A DNA stretch of 64,000 nucleotides, taken from the NCBI RefSeq assembly GCF_900156655.1, contig NZ_FTOG01000001.1, positions 620,001 to 684,000 on the forward strand. The letters are read 5' to 3'. The translations under genes were made by a program, and so were the position numbers. Under the pieces are notes generated by a model. That model was not told the DNA's origin and did no database searches. It was given only the letters and a program-made list of their open reading frames with translations. This DNA is from Rhodobacter aestuarii (GTDB lineage: Bacteria > Pseudomonadota > Alphaproteobacteria > Rhodobacterales > Rhodobacteraceae). This document shows positions 1-8,033 of this stretch, piece by piece. The first letter of the stretch is position 1, and every line of letters begins with the position of its first letter.

Positions 1-2
1 GT

Positions 3-65
3 GAAGGCGTTGAGAAAAAAGAAGAAGACTTCGCCGCCGAAGTGGCGAAAATGGCTGGCGTGTAA
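3..65 (+). CDS. tsf: Elongation factor Ts, C-terminal end (partial)
   Basis: This is the last 20 codons of a gene that begins left of the window. The frame reads EGVEKKEEDFAAEVAKMAGV and then TAA. That acidic/lysine-rich tail is the usual C-terminus of alphaproteobacterial EF-Ts, the guanine-nucleotide exchange factor of EF-Tu in translation. A strong UUCG-loop terminator follows 25 bases later, which fits the end of the rpsB-tsf operon. Only the tail is visible, so the assignment rests on this short match and on the terminator. Confidence 0.75.
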   Translation, partial: EGVEKKEEDFAAEVAKMAGV

Positions 66-89
66 GCCACAGCTTCTTCAAGGCAAAGG

Positions 90-115
90 CGCCGCCCTTC
101 GGGGCGGCGTTTTTC
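90..115 (+). terminator. Rho-independent terminator after tsf
   Basis: A perfect 8-bp stem (CGCCGCCC/GGGCGGCG) is closed by a TTCG tetraloop and followed by five T. This is a textbook intrinsic terminator directly downstream of the tsf stop codon. Confidence 0.93.
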
Positions 116-172
116 TTTGGCACAACGCCCAAATGTTTGCTGCGGGCTTTGTGAACCAAATTCCTGTCGGGA

Positions 173-217
173 AATAAAAAACGACCCGGAACAGCGAATA
201 TAAGCTGCCCGGGCCGT
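173..217 (-). terminator. Intrinsic terminator for the luxR transcript
   Basis: On the minus strand an imperfect stem pairs positions 217-204 with 195-181, with three short internal mismatches or bulges and the 8-base loop TTATATTC. A run of six T follows, then ATTT. It ends a minus-strand transcript that must come from the LuxR-type gene, about 190 bases beyond that gene's stop codon. The 189 bases between hold no convincing gene; see the finding on mini-frames at 247-357. Confidence 0.75.
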
Positions 218-406
218 TCCGGAAAACCGGTTTGAGTTTCGCCGGATCAATCTTCGACTACGCTCATGTTCCTGGCCGAAGCCACCACTCACGGAACTCC
301 TACACTAAACCCAATTTTTGCTGCGCTGGCGAGTATGGAATACCATACCTTTACCATTTTGTCGCAGGTCGCGGATGGGCGTAAACCTGCCGTGAATGGC
401 TAAGTC

Positions 407-1156
407 TCAGTATTTTGTGAGAAAAAGTTGCTTTTGTAGCGCGGCTTTCAGTACCGCTTGCGCCGTAGTTTCGACCTCCAGCGTCTCGCGCGCGAGCCGC
501 AAGTGCTTTTCGACGGTGGCCTGAGTCACCCCCATGATCTGCGCAATATCGGCTGTTGTCTTGCCGTCGCTCACCCATTCGAGCACTTCGCGCTGGCGCG
601 CAGTGAGGGGGCGTCGCTGCGCCGGGAAAGGCAGGGAACTGATCTTGAGATGCAGCACCGAATTGAGCACCCACAGTTCGCGACCATGTTCATTCCAGAT
701 CGCATCGACCTCGTCTTGGCTTAGCCCTGGGCGAGCGCATAGCCCAATCGCGCCTTTCGCCCGTGTCGAAGTGTCTGGAAAACCAATGGAATAGCCCGCC
801 AGCACCTCAAAGCGCTGGTTTAGTGCAATCACCTTTTTCTCTTCGTCGCTGAGCAGGCCAGCGCTTGCGCGTTCGGCCACCAGCCGCCACGATTGGGCGC
901 CGTTTGATTCCGCTGCCCATTTGACCATCGGGGCCTGCGAGAACAGCTTATCGCCCAAAAAGGCCTTGAGATATTCTGGGTCGTGATTGGAGAGAACGAG
1001 GGTGTCATCAAGGTTGCCCTCGATGTGCGGCGTCCGAAACCGGGTGAAGCCGTAGATGAGGCGGTCGAAGCCAAAGCTAGCCATCCGATCGCAGTGGAGC
1101 GACCAGAGCCCGGCGATATCTTCCACCGCAAGCAGGTTTTCTAGGTGCCCAAGCAT
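407..1156 (-). CDS. LuxR-family quorum-sensing type regulator (solo)
   Basis: The predicted transcription factor has 249 residues. The N-terminal 160 or so residues look like an autoinducer-binding domain (FDRLIYGF, then a DPEY segment and a QAPMVKW segment). The C-terminus from LTARQREVLEW to VEKHLRLARETL is a LuxR/GerE helix-turn-helix. The length is typical of TraR/LuxR acyl-homoserine-lactone receptors. The frame stays open to a GTG at 1264, but the conserved family N-terminus begins at MLGHLENLL, so I chose 1156; no strong ribosome site precedes either start. No luxI synthase gene lies nearby, so this is a solo receptor. A promoter and a 24-base inverted repeat lie upstream (1284-1329). 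The ligand is unknown. Confidence 0.85.
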   Translation of the reverse strand: MLGHLENLLAVEDIAGLWSLHCDRMASFGFDRLIYGFTRFRTPHIEGNLDDTLVLSNHDPEYLKAFLGDKLFSQAPMVKWAAESNGAQSWRLVAERASAGLLSDEEKKVIALNQRFEVLAGYSIGFPDTSTRAKGAIGLCARPGLSQDEVDAIWNEHGRELWVLNSVLHLKISSLPFPAQRRPLTARQREVLEWVSDGKTTADIAQIMGVTQATVEKHLRLARETLEVETTAQAVLKAALQKQLFLTKY

Positions 1157-1283
1157 TGCGTGATTTAGTCTGTAGAGTGGTTGGTAACAGGACTGTGACA
1201 CGCACCTGACATGTCGGCAAGAAAAAGCGGTGCTAAACCGCCTCGTCCGGTCACTTAGTCGCACAAACCTATAAGTTTAGTGT

Positions 1284-1329
1284 ATCTTATTTTTCGGTTG
1301 AAGTTCGTGCAAAAACAAAGTCTTGCACG
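1284..1329 (-). promoter_or_regulatory. Promoter and inverted-repeat operator upstream of luxR
   Basis: On the minus strand TTGCAC (1312-1307) is separated by 17 bases from TAAGAT (1289-1284), a good sigma-70 promoter. The -35 box lies inside a perfect inverted repeat CGTGCAA-N10-TTGCACG (1306-1329). LuxR-type activators commonly bind a dyad centred near -42 that overlaps the -35, so autoregulation is plausible. The repeat lies just after the stop codon of the preceding gene and might instead act as a weak terminator, but no T-run follows. Confidence 0.5.
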
Positions 1330-1336
1330 ATGATCT

Positions 1337-1783
1337 TTACGTAAACTTCGCGCGGGACGCGGCTTTCCCACGCAGCAGCGGCAGCAGCGCAGAATGGTCA
1401 TAACCGGCCTGTGCGGCAGCCTGCAGAATCTCTTCGGTAGGGCGCAAACCCGCTTGCGACAGCGCCCAAAGATGTGATGACCGCGTGCCAGAGCGGCACC
1501 ACGCCAGAACGGGCATCTCGGCCCCCTCTAGCGCGCTTTCAAACCCGTCCACCAAATCTTGGGTCAAAAGACCCGGCTCATAGGGCAAAAAGACATAGCG
1601 CAGGCCAGCCGCTTCTGCCGCAGCTTGAAATGCCTCATGCTGTAGGGCGTCGGGCACTTCATCATCGGGTCGATTGTTGATCAGCGTGCGAAAGCCCAGT
1701 TCTGCGGCTTTTGCCACATCTTCAAGCTCGATTTGGGGGGCCACCGCGAAATCGGGCGCCAGATACCGTAGATCCATCACCAT
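1337..1783 (-). CDS. TIGR01244/DUF442 family phosphatase-like or sulfurtransferase-like protein
   Basis: The 148-residue protein resembles the small stand-alone 'beta-lactamase hydrolase-like' domain, which has a tyrosine-phosphatase-like fold. It shows the conserved opening (VAPQIELEDVAKAAELGF), the INNRPDDE loop and the active-site loop WCRSGTRSSHLWA, in which Cys and Arg form a phosphatase-like P-loop. In related proteins this domain is linked to sulfide and persulfide metabolism; the role here is not shown. It lies 55 bases after cbbY on the same strand and may be the last gene of the cbb transcript. ATG 1777 is an alternative start. Confidence 0.8.
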   Translation of the reverse strand: MVMDLRYLAPDFAVAPQIELEDVAKAAELGFRTLINNRPDDEVPDALQHEAFQAAAEAAGLRYVFLPYEPGLLTQDLVDGFESALEGAEMPVLAWCRSGTRSSHLWALSQAGLRPTEEILQAAAQAGYDHSALLPLLRGKAASRAKFT

Positions 1784-1838
1784 CCTGCCTCGTTATCGCG
1801 TCAAAATGGCGCAGAGGGGCCGCAGATGCAAGGGCGGC

Positions 1839-2522
1839 TCAGGGCAGATCGGGGATGTCTTGGAGTGACGCTTGCGTGAGGTCCGCGCGCAACCAATCGG
1901 CGGCGGCAAAATCATCGCCCGTGGTATAGGCCGAGGGGGTGAGCACCACGCGCAAGCCTGCCGCTTTCGCCGAAGCCAGACCGGCGCGGCTGTCTTCAAA
2001 GGCAATGCACGCTTCGGGCGGCAGGCCCAACAGATCAAGCGCGCGCAGGTAAACATCGGGCGCGGGTTTCTTTTGCGCCACCTCATCGCCTGCGGCCACC
2101 ACTTCAAAGACCGCTGTCGTCGGTTTGCCAAAGGTCGCATGGATCAGCGCATCGACATTGGCGCGGGTGGTGGTGGTGGCAATCGCAACGCGCAGCCCCG
2201 CCGCATGGGCGCGGGCGATCAAATCTTGCACGCCGGGCAAAAGCGGCACCGCGCCAGAGGCGATGATCTCCACATAGCGCGCGGTTTTGGCTTTGTGCAG
2301 ATCGGCAATTTCGGCGTCAGACGGGCCGCGGCCAACGCTGGCGCGATGCTTGGCCATCCGTTCTTTGCCGCCCGTGGTGCGCAGAAGTTCGCGGTAATCT
2401 TCTTGGCTCCAATGCCAGTCGAGCCCATGCGCGGCGAAGGTCTCGTTAAAGGCTTGGCGGTGCACCTCTTCGGTTTCCGCCAAAGTGCCATCCACATCAA
2501 AGATAAGCGCTTTCAGGGGCAT
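1839..2522 (-). CDS. cbbY: CbbY, HAD-family sugar-bisphosphate phosphatase
   Basis: This is a 227-residue HAD hydrolase. The nucleophile motif FDVDGTLAETEEVHRQAFN is at residues 8-26, and a motif III/IV region (KKPAPDVYLRALDLLGL, IAFEDSRAGLASAKAAGL) lies at about 150-190. CbbY proteins of Rhodobacter dephosphorylate xylulose-1,5-bisphosphate, a misfire product that inhibits RuBisCO. The gene overlaps the end of cbbZ by 10 bases, which suggests translational coupling. Its place in the cbb operon supports the name more strongly than the general HAD motifs do. Confidence 0.9.
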   Translation of the reverse strand: MPLKALIFDVDGTLAETEEVHRQAFNETFAAHGLDWHWSQEDYRELLRTTGGKERMAKHRASVGRGPSDAEIADLHKAKTARYVEIIASGAVPLLPGVQDLIARAHAAGLRVAIATTTTRANVDALIHATFGKPTTAVFEVVAAGDEVAQKKPAPDVYLRALDLLGLPPEACIAFEDSRAGLASAKAAGLRVVLTPSAYTTGDDFAAADWLRADLTQASLQDIPDLP

Positions 2523-3172
2523 GAGAGTTTCTCAATTATGCCGTGGAGCATTTTGAAATCATTGAAGCTTACGGTGTGCGGCATGTCGTGCACCGGGGTT
2601 TTGCGATAGCCCTCGGTGTAAAGCACAAAGGGCAGAGCCGCGTTTTGCGCGGTCTCGGCATCGACTTCGCTATCGCCCAGATAGACGGCCTTTTCCGCCC
2701 CCAAACGGCGCTGCGCTTCGTGCACCATTTCCGGGTCTGGCTTGCGGGTGGGCAGGCTATCGCCGCCCAGCACAAGATCGAACATGTCCTCCAAGCCCAC
2801 ATGCGCAATCGCGGCGAGCGCGGGGGCGAGCGGCTTGTTGGTGGTGACGGCCATTTTGTAGCCCTCTGCCTTGAGCGTTTCGAGCGCCTCGCGCACCCCG
2901 GGGTAAAGTGTGTTGCCCTCCACCTCGGTCTCATAGCGTTTTACCAGCTCGGCATAAATCTCATCAAAAAGCGGCCCGTCCGGGTCTTGTCCCGCGCTTT
3001 GCAACAGGCAGCGCACCAGATGCGGCGCGCCTTTGCCGACATACCCGCGCACTTCATCTACGCTGAGCGCGGGGTAGCCGCGTTCCACCAGAACCGCGTT
3101 CGAGACGCTATGGATCGCGGGAACAGAGTCGATCAGCGTGCCATCAAGGTCAAAAATCAGGGCTGGGCGCAT
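2513..3172 (-). CDS. cbbZ: Phosphoglycolate phosphatase
   Basis: This is a 219-residue HAD phosphatase. The motif DLDGTLIDSVPAI lies near the N-terminus, followed by a Thr-rich TTNKP motif II, then KPDPEM and YLGDSEVDAETA. It removes phosphate from 2-phosphoglycolate made by RuBisCO oxygenase activity, which suits a cbb operon. I chose ATG 3172 because it overlaps the redoxin stop codon as TGATG and has GGAAAAG just upstream. An ATG four codons earlier (3184) has no ribosome site. Confidence 0.9.
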   Translation of the reverse strand: MRPALIFDLDGTLIDSVPAIHSVSNAVLVERGYPALSVDEVRGYVGKGAPHLVRCLLQSAGQDPDGPLFDEIYAELVKRYETEVEGNTLYPGVREALETLKAEGYKMAVTTNKPLAPALAAIAHVGLEDMFDLVLGGDSLPTRKPDPEMVHEAQRRLGAEKAVYLGDSEVDAETAQNAALPFVLYTEGYRKTPVHDMPHTVSFNDFKMLHGIIEKLSCP

Positions 3173-3723
3173 CAGCTTTTCCATTTGATCGAGCAGCCCA
3201 TGGCGGGCACTTGTTCGCGCGGGCCTTGGCCTGTCGCGGCGACCATTTGCATCGCCTCATAAAGCTCGCGTTTCGCATCTGCCGGCGCCGGGTTTCGGCC
3301 AGAGGCATCCAGTCGCCCGCGGTATTGAAGCTCATAATCGGCGTTGAAGCCAAAGAAATCCGGTGTGCAGATCGCGTCGTAAGCCTTTGCGACGGCTTGG
3401 CTTTCATCATGCAGATAGGGGAATTTGAAGCCGCGGGCTTGCGCCATTTCCACCATTTTGTCGAACCCATCCTCGGGATAGGTTTCCGCGTCGTTTGAAC
3501 AGATGGCCGCCACGCCGATCCCTTGCTCCATCAGCGCCTCGGCCTCGGGTTGAAGCCGGTCCAGCACCGCCAGAACATAGGGGCAGTGGTTGCAGATAAA
3601 CATGATCAGCGTGCCTTTCGGCCCGCCGATCTCGTCGAGTGTCCAAAGCTTGCCATTGGTATCGGGCAGGGTGAAGCGCGGGGCTTTCCAACCGAAATCG
3701 CAGATGGGGGCGTGGACGGCCAT
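3172..3723 (-). CDS. Thioredoxin-like redoxin (AhpC/TSA-type) in the cbb operon
   Basis: The 183-residue protein has a redoxin fold. The beta-hairpin APRFTLPDTNGKLWTLDEI is followed by IMFICNHCPYVLAV, where CNHC replaces the usual thioredoxin CxxC. A later TPDFFGFNADYELQYRGRLD matches the cis-Pro segment of TlpA- and AhpC-like proteins. No signal peptide is seen, so it should act in the cytoplasm. It sits between cbbE and cbbZ, 15 bases downstream of cbbE and overlapping cbbZ. It probably reduces or protects a thiol, perhaps of a Calvin-cycle enzyme; that is inference. Confidence 0.82.
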   Translation of the reverse strand: MAVHAPICDFGWKAPRFTLPDTNGKLWTLDEIGGPKGTLIMFICNHCPYVLAVLDRLQPEAEALMEQGIGVAAICSNDAETYPEDGFDKMVEMAQARGFKFPYLHDESQAVAKAYDAICTPDFFGFNADYELQYRGRLDASGRNPAPADAKRELYEAMQMVAATGQGPREQVPAMGCSIKWKS

Positions 3724-3738
3724 GCTGTTCTCCTTGGC

Positions 3739-4425
3739 TTAGAGCGCGGCAGTCGCGGCCGCGCGGATCGCGGCGATGTTGGCACCATAAACCTCGGGCG
3801 TCGAGACCGAGCCGCCTTTGAAAACGGCAGAGCCCGCCACAAAGACATCGGCCCCGGCAGCCGCCATCAACGGCGCGGTTTTCGGGTCCATGCCGCCGTC
3901 AATCTCAATATGCACCGGACGATCGCCAATCATCGCGCGCAGCTTGCGCACCTTGGCGGTCATATCGATGTATTTTTGCCCACCAAAACCGGGGTTCACG
4001 GTCATGATGCAAACAAGGTCGGTGATGTCGAGAATATGCTCGATCGCCTCAATCGGGGTGCCGGGGTTCACCGCGACGCCCGACTTCATGCCAGCGGCAC
4101 GAATGGCCTGCATGGTGCGGTGAATATGCGGACCCGCTTCGACATGGGCGGTCAGCACATCGGCGCCGGCCTGAGCATAGGCGTCGATATAGCTATCGAC
4201 GGGCGAAATCATCAGGTGCACATCCATCACGGTTTTGACGTGCTTGCGGAAGGCGGCCACGGCAGGCGGGCCAAAGGTGAGGTTCGGCACGAAATGGCCG
4301 TCCATCACATCCACATGCACCCAATCGGCGCCTTGCGCCTCAATCGCCTGAATTTCACGGCCAAAATCGGCGAAATCAGCCGAGAGGATCGACGGCGCGA
4401 TCTTGATGGAACGGTCGAAGGTCAT
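3739..4425 (-). CDS. cbbE: Ribulose-phosphate 3-epimerase
   Basis: The enzyme interconverts ribulose 5-phosphate and xylulose 5-phosphate in RuBP regeneration. The 228-residue TIM barrel shows IAPSILSADFADFG at the start, the metal/catalytic segment HVDVMDGHFVPNLTFGP at about 37-53, MTVNPGFGGQKYI in the middle, and IDGGMDPKTAPLMAAAGADVFVAGSAVF at the phosphate site. Length and motifs are fully normal. It lies 57 bases after cbbM in the operon. Confidence 0.96.
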   Translation of the reverse strand: MTFDRSIKIAPSILSADFADFGREIQAIEAQGADWVHVDVMDGHFVPNLTFGPPAVAAFRKHVKTVMDVHLMISPVDSYIDAYAQAGADVLTAHVEAGPHIHRTMQAIRAAGMKSGVAVNPGTPIEAIEHILDITDLVCIMTVNPGFGGQKYIDMTAKVRKLRAMIGDRPVHIEIDGGMDPKTAPLMAAAGADVFVAGSAVFKGGSVSTPEVYGANIAAIRAAATAAL

Positions 4426-4482
4426 GTCGGTTCTCCAAAAGGGATGGGGCGGGGGCTTCCCCCCGCCCGGATGGTGCGCTGC

Positions 4483-5859
4483 TTATGCCACGCCCAGCGC
4501 GTCGCGCCAGCCCGGATAAAGCTTGTCAGAGTCATGCGCAAAGCTTTCAAAGGCGCGCGCCAGTTCCTTATGCTCTTTGGCATAGGTGACCAGATCGACC
4601 CCAGCTTTCCACGCATCATGCGCTTGGCGCAGCGAGATCGCGCCCGCGGTGCCGCCATCAAGGTGCCCAAAGGCGCCGCCGCCCGAGGTTTGGATCACGT
4701 TCGAGTGGCCAAGGTTGTCAAAGAAGCCCGGCAGACGCAGCGCGTTCATACCGCCCGAGATGATCGGGGTGGTCGCTTTCATCCCCAGCCAATCTTGGTG
4801 GTAATAGGGGCCCATCGCGGCCTCATCGGTCAGCATGAAGGCCATGATCTTGTCGGCCGCTTCGCCTTCCATTTTGCCGTAGCCCATCGTCCCGGTATGG
4901 ATGCCCGAGGCGCCTTGCAGACGCGACATTTTCGAAAGCACGAAGGCGGTGTAGCCGCGCATCGACTGCGGCGAGGTCACCGCGCCGTGGCCCGCCCGGT
5001 GATAGTGCAGGAACTGACGCGGGAAGGAGCGACGCGCGGTGGTGATCGCGGCCGGGCCGGTCACATAGCCATCGACCAAGAAGGCAACGTGGTCGGCGTT
5101 TTCGCCAAAGGTTTCAAGGATATATTCGCCGCGGGCCACCATTTCATAATGGTCATCGGCGGTGATATTGGCCGAGAAAAGCTTGGCTTCGCCGGTTTCA
5201 TCTTGCGCGCGTTTCATCGCATCCGCCACCAGACGGATGGTTTCTTTCAACGGCGCAAAGGTTTGGTTGCCTTGCGGTTCGTCGTTTTTGATGAAATCGC
5301 CACCCAGCCAGAACTCATAGCAAGCGTCGGCAAAGGGCTGCGGGCGCAGGCCAAGTTTCGGCTTGATGATCGTGCCAACGACCATGCCGCCGTCATTCAC
5401 GTCGCGGCCCAGAACACGCCACATATCGGCAATGTTCATCGAGGGGCCATCGAACAGGCGCAGATAGGCGGGCGGCACGTAGAAGTCGTGCATCTTGGCG
5501 TATTCCACATCGCCCATGCCTTGGTTGTTGCCGATCGTCAGCGTCAGGAACGAGCACAGCATCGCGCGCCCGTCGATGATGTTGCGGTCAAAAAGCTCGA
5601 CCGGATAAGCGATTTTCATCAGCTCTTTATCGGGGTCGATCTCATAGACGAGCGCGTCAACGCCACGGGTGAAATCGTCGGTGGTGGACACTTCGACGTT
5701 GGTGCCGGTGGAGCTTTCGGCGGCGAAATGGGCGGCCGTTTCAAGATAGCCGTAGCCCGCCTTGGGCTTCATGATATAGGCGCACAGAACGTGGCGCCCG
5801 CCAGCAATCAGATCGGCTTCGTTCAGGTCAAGCCGGGCATAACGGTTGGACTGATCCAT
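4483..5859 (-). CDS. cbbM: Ribulose-bisphosphate carboxylase, form II
   Basis: This is form II RuBisCO, which fixes CO2 onto ribulose 1,5-bisphosphate without small subunits. The 458-residue sequence aligns from its first residue with the Rhodospirillum rubrum enzyme. The catalytic Lys of TIIKPKLG is near residue 166 and the carbamylated Lys of [13 protein letters not shown] near residue 191. The loop-6 region and GGMNAL are also present. It starts at ATG with AAGGACC upstream. Form II enzymes suit high CO2 and low O2. No form I genes are in the window. Confidence 0.98.
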   Translation of the reverse strand: MDQSNRYARLDLNEADLIAGGRHVLCAYIMKPKAGYGYLETAAHFAAESSTGTNVEVSTTDDFTRGVDALVYEIDPDKELMKIAYPVELFDRNIIDGRAMLCSFLTLTIGNNQGMGDVEYAKMHDFYVPPAYLRLFDGPSMNIADMWRVLGRDVNDGGMVVGTIIKPKLGLRPQPFADACYEFWLGGDFIKNDEPQGNQTFAPLKETIRLVADAMKRAQDETGEAKLFSANITADDHYEMVARGEYILETFGENADHVAFLVDGYVTGPAAITTARRSFPRQFLHYHRAGHGAVTSPQSMRGYTAFVLSKMSRLQGASGIHTGTMGYGKMEGEAADKIMAFMLTDEAAMGPYYHQDWLGMKATTPIISGGMNALRLPGFFDNLGHSNVIQTSGGGAFGHLDGGTAGAISLRQAHDAWKAGVDLVTYAKEHKELARAFESFAHDSDKLYPGWRDALGVA

Positions 5860-5876
5860 GATGAGGGTCCTTTCGA

Positions 5877-6941
5877 TCAGTTGGTTTTGGGCGCAAGCGA
5901 ACCGTCAGCATAACGCTTCGCCATGTCATCCATCGGGATGACTTTGATTTTCGAGGCATGGCCCGCCGTGCCAAAGGCTTCAAAGCGGTCACGGCAGAGA
6001 TCGCGCATCGCATCCATCGCGGGTTTGAGGAATTTGCGCGGGTCAAACTCGGTTTTGTTTTGTTCGGCAATGCGGCGGAACTGGCCGGTCATCGCCATCC
6101 GGCAATCGGTGTCGATGTTGACTTTGCGCACGCCCATTTTGATGCCGCGCACAATCTCTTCGACCGGCACACCAAAGGTTTGCGGCATCGCACCACCGAA
6201 TTCATTGATGATGTCTTGCAGCTCTTGCGGCACCGAAGAGGAGCCGTGCATCACAAGGTGGGTGTCGGGCAGTTTTTTGTGGATCGCTTCAATCACCGAC
6301 ATGGCCAGAATTTCGCCATCGGGTTTGCGCGAGAATTTGTAAGCACCATGTGAGGTGCCGCAGGCAATGGCCAGCGCATCCACTTGGGTTTTCTTCACAA
6401 AATCAACCGCCTGATCGGGGTCGGTCAGGAGCTGGCTGTGGTCGAGCTTGCCCACCGCGCCGTGGCCATCTTCGGCCTCGCCTTCACCGGTTTCCAAGCT
6501 GCCCAGAACGCCCAATTCACCTTCGACCGAAGCGCCCACCCAATGCGCCATGCTGGCCACGCGTTCGGTGATGTCGACGTTATATTCGTAGCTGGCCGGG
6601 GTTTTGGCGTCGCCTTCAAGCGAGCCATCCATCATCACCGAGGTGAAGCCGTGGCGGATCGCGGTCATGCAGGTTGCTTCGTTATTGCCGTGGTCTTGGT
6701 GCATACACAGCGGAATATCGGGGTAGATCGCGGCGAGCGCCTCGATCATTTTCGCCAGCATGATATCGTTGGCGTAGTTGCGTGCCCCGCGCGAGGCTTG
6801 GATGATCACGGGCGCATCGACGGCTTTGGCCGCCTCCATGATCGCAAGGCCTTGTTCCATGTTGTTGATGTTGAACGCCGGCACGCCGTAGGAATTTTCT
6901 GCAGCGTGGTCAAGCAGTTGGCGAAGAGTGATCAGTGCCAT
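5877..6941 (-). CDS. cbbA: Class II fructose-bisphosphate aldolase
   Basis: The 354-residue Zn-dependent aldolase is of the Calvin-cycle subtype. It condenses triose phosphates to fructose 1,6-bisphosphate, and also makes sedoheptulose bisphosphate. Zinc and substrate motifs are visible: MHQDHGNN near residue 79, the [10 protein letters not shown] segment near 210, and [12 protein letters not shown] near 250. It is followed 17 bases later by cbbM. A GC-rich hairpin repeat lies upstream, between this gene and gap. Confidence 0.97.
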   Translation of the reverse strand: MALITLRQLLDHAAENSYGVPAFNINNMEQGLAIMEAAKAVDAPVIIQASRGARNYANDIMLAKMIEALAAIYPDIPLCMHQDHGNNEATCMTAIRHGFTSVMMDGSLEGDAKTPASYEYNVDITERVASMAHWVGASVEGELGVLGSLETGEGEAEDGHGAVGKLDHSQLLTDPDQAVDFVKKTQVDALAIACGTSHGAYKFSRKPDGEILAMSVIEAIHKKLPDTHLVMHGSSSVPQELQDIINEFGGAMPQTFGVPVEEIVRGIKMGVRKVNIDTDCRMAMTGQFRRIAEQNKTEFDPRKFLKPAMDAMRDLCRDRFEAFGTAGHASKIKVIPMDDMAKRYADGSLAPKTN

Positions 6942-6966
6942 GTGGTGTTCCTTAGCTTACGGAGCC

Positions 6967-7016
6967 GTTTTCATCTTGCTCCAAATATCCCGGGGGTCCG
7001 GGGGCAGAGCCCCCGG
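6967..7016 (-). repeat. Intercistronic hairpin repeat, copy A
   Basis: Between gap and cbbA lies a perfect 8-bp hairpin (CCGGGGGC/GCCCCCGG) followed on the minus strand by the tail CGGGATATTTGGAGCAAGAT and GAAAAC. The same layout recurs after livM at 40660-40708, so this is a dispersed repeat. Its place inside the operon suggests a role in mRNA stability or partial termination rather than full termination. Confidence 0.6.
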
Positions 7017-7022
7017 CTTGGT

Positions 7023-8024
7023 TCAGATCAGCTTGCCCATCGCGACGGCGGTGTCCGCCATACGGTTGGAGAAGCCCCATTCGTTGTCATACCAGCTCAG
7101 AATGCGGACCATTTTGCCGTCCATGACCTTGGTCTGGTCCATGTGGAAGACCGAGGAATGCGGGTCGTGGTTGAAGTCCGACGACACATTCGGCAGGTCG
7201 GTGTAACCGAGCACGCCTTTGAGCGGGCCATCGGCCGCAGCGCGCACGGCGGCGTTGACTTCCTCAACCGTGGTGGCGCGTTTCGCTTCAAACACCAGAT
7301 CCACAACCGAGACGTTGGGCGTGGGCACGCGGATCGCAACGCCATCGAGTTTGCCTTTGAGTTCGGGCAACACCAGACCCACGGCTTTGGCAGCCCCGGT
7401 CGAGGTCGGGATCATGCTCAGCGCGGCGGCGCGGGCGCGATACAGGTCTTTGTGCATCGTGTCGAGCGTCGGTTGGTCGCCCGTGTAGCTGTGGATCGTC
7501 GTCATGAAGCCCTTTTCGATGCCAATCGCGTCGTTGAGCGCTTTGGCGACCGGGGAAAGGCAGTTCGTGGTGCACGACGCATTCGAGACAACCATATCAT
7601 CGGCGGTCAGTGTGCTGTCGTTCACGCCAAAGACGATGGTTTTATCCGCGCCGTCGCAAGGCGCCGAGACCAGCACCCGTTTCGAGCCGTTTTGCAGATG
7701 CGCGGAGGCTTTTTCTTTGGTGGTGAAAATGCCGGTGCATTCCATCGCAATATCGACATCGCCCCAGGGCAGTTCGGCGGGGTTGCGGATGGCGGTGACT
7801 TTGATTTTGCCACGGCCCACATCAATCCAGTCTTCGCCCGTCGTCACGGTTGCGGGGAAGCGGCCATGCACGCTGTCGAAGCGCAGAAGATGCGCGTTGG
7901 TTTCCACCGGGCCAAGGTCGTTGATCGCGACCACTTCAATATCGGTGCGGCCCGATTCAATGATCCCGCGCAGCACGTTGCGGCCAATGCGGCCAAATCC
8001 GTTGATAGCAACTTTAACAGTCAT
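7023..8024 (-). CDS. cbbG: Glyceraldehyde-3-phosphate dehydrogenase
   Basis: In the Calvin direction it reduces 1,3-bisphosphoglycerate to glyceraldehyde 3-phosphate. The 333-residue protein opens with the Rossmann segment [12 protein letters not shown]. It has the catalytic Cys in [18 protein letters not shown] near residue 153, and the [12 protein letters not shown] segment near the end. Length and motifs are normal. It lies between cbbT (9 bases away) and cbbA. Confidence 0.96.
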   Translation of the reverse strand: MTVKVAINGFGRIGRNVLRGIIESGRTDIEVVAINDLGPVETNAHLLRFDSVHGRFPATVTTGEDWIDVGRGKIKVTAIRNPAELPWGDVDIAMECTGIFTTKEKASAHLQNGSKRVLVSAPCDGADKTIVFGVNDSTLTADDMVVSNASCTTNCLSPVAKALNDAIGIEKGFMTTIHSYTGDQPTLDTMHKDLYRARAAALSMIPTSTGAAKAVGLVLPELKGKLDGVAIRVPTPNVSVVDLVFEAKRATTVEEVNAAVRAAADGPLKGVLGYTDLPNVSSDFNHDPHSSVFHMDQTKVMDGKMVRILSWYDNEWGFSNRMADTAVAMGKLI

Positions 8025-8033
8025 TCTCTTTCC

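Noticed and set aside
1306-1329. The CGTGCAA/TTGCACG repeat as a transcription terminator
   Set aside because: No T-run follows on either strand, and it overlaps a good -35/-10 pair. An operator is the better reading.
3523-5913. A 796-codon plus-strand frame
   Set aside because: Mirror of cbbE and cbbM. No domain can be seen in it.
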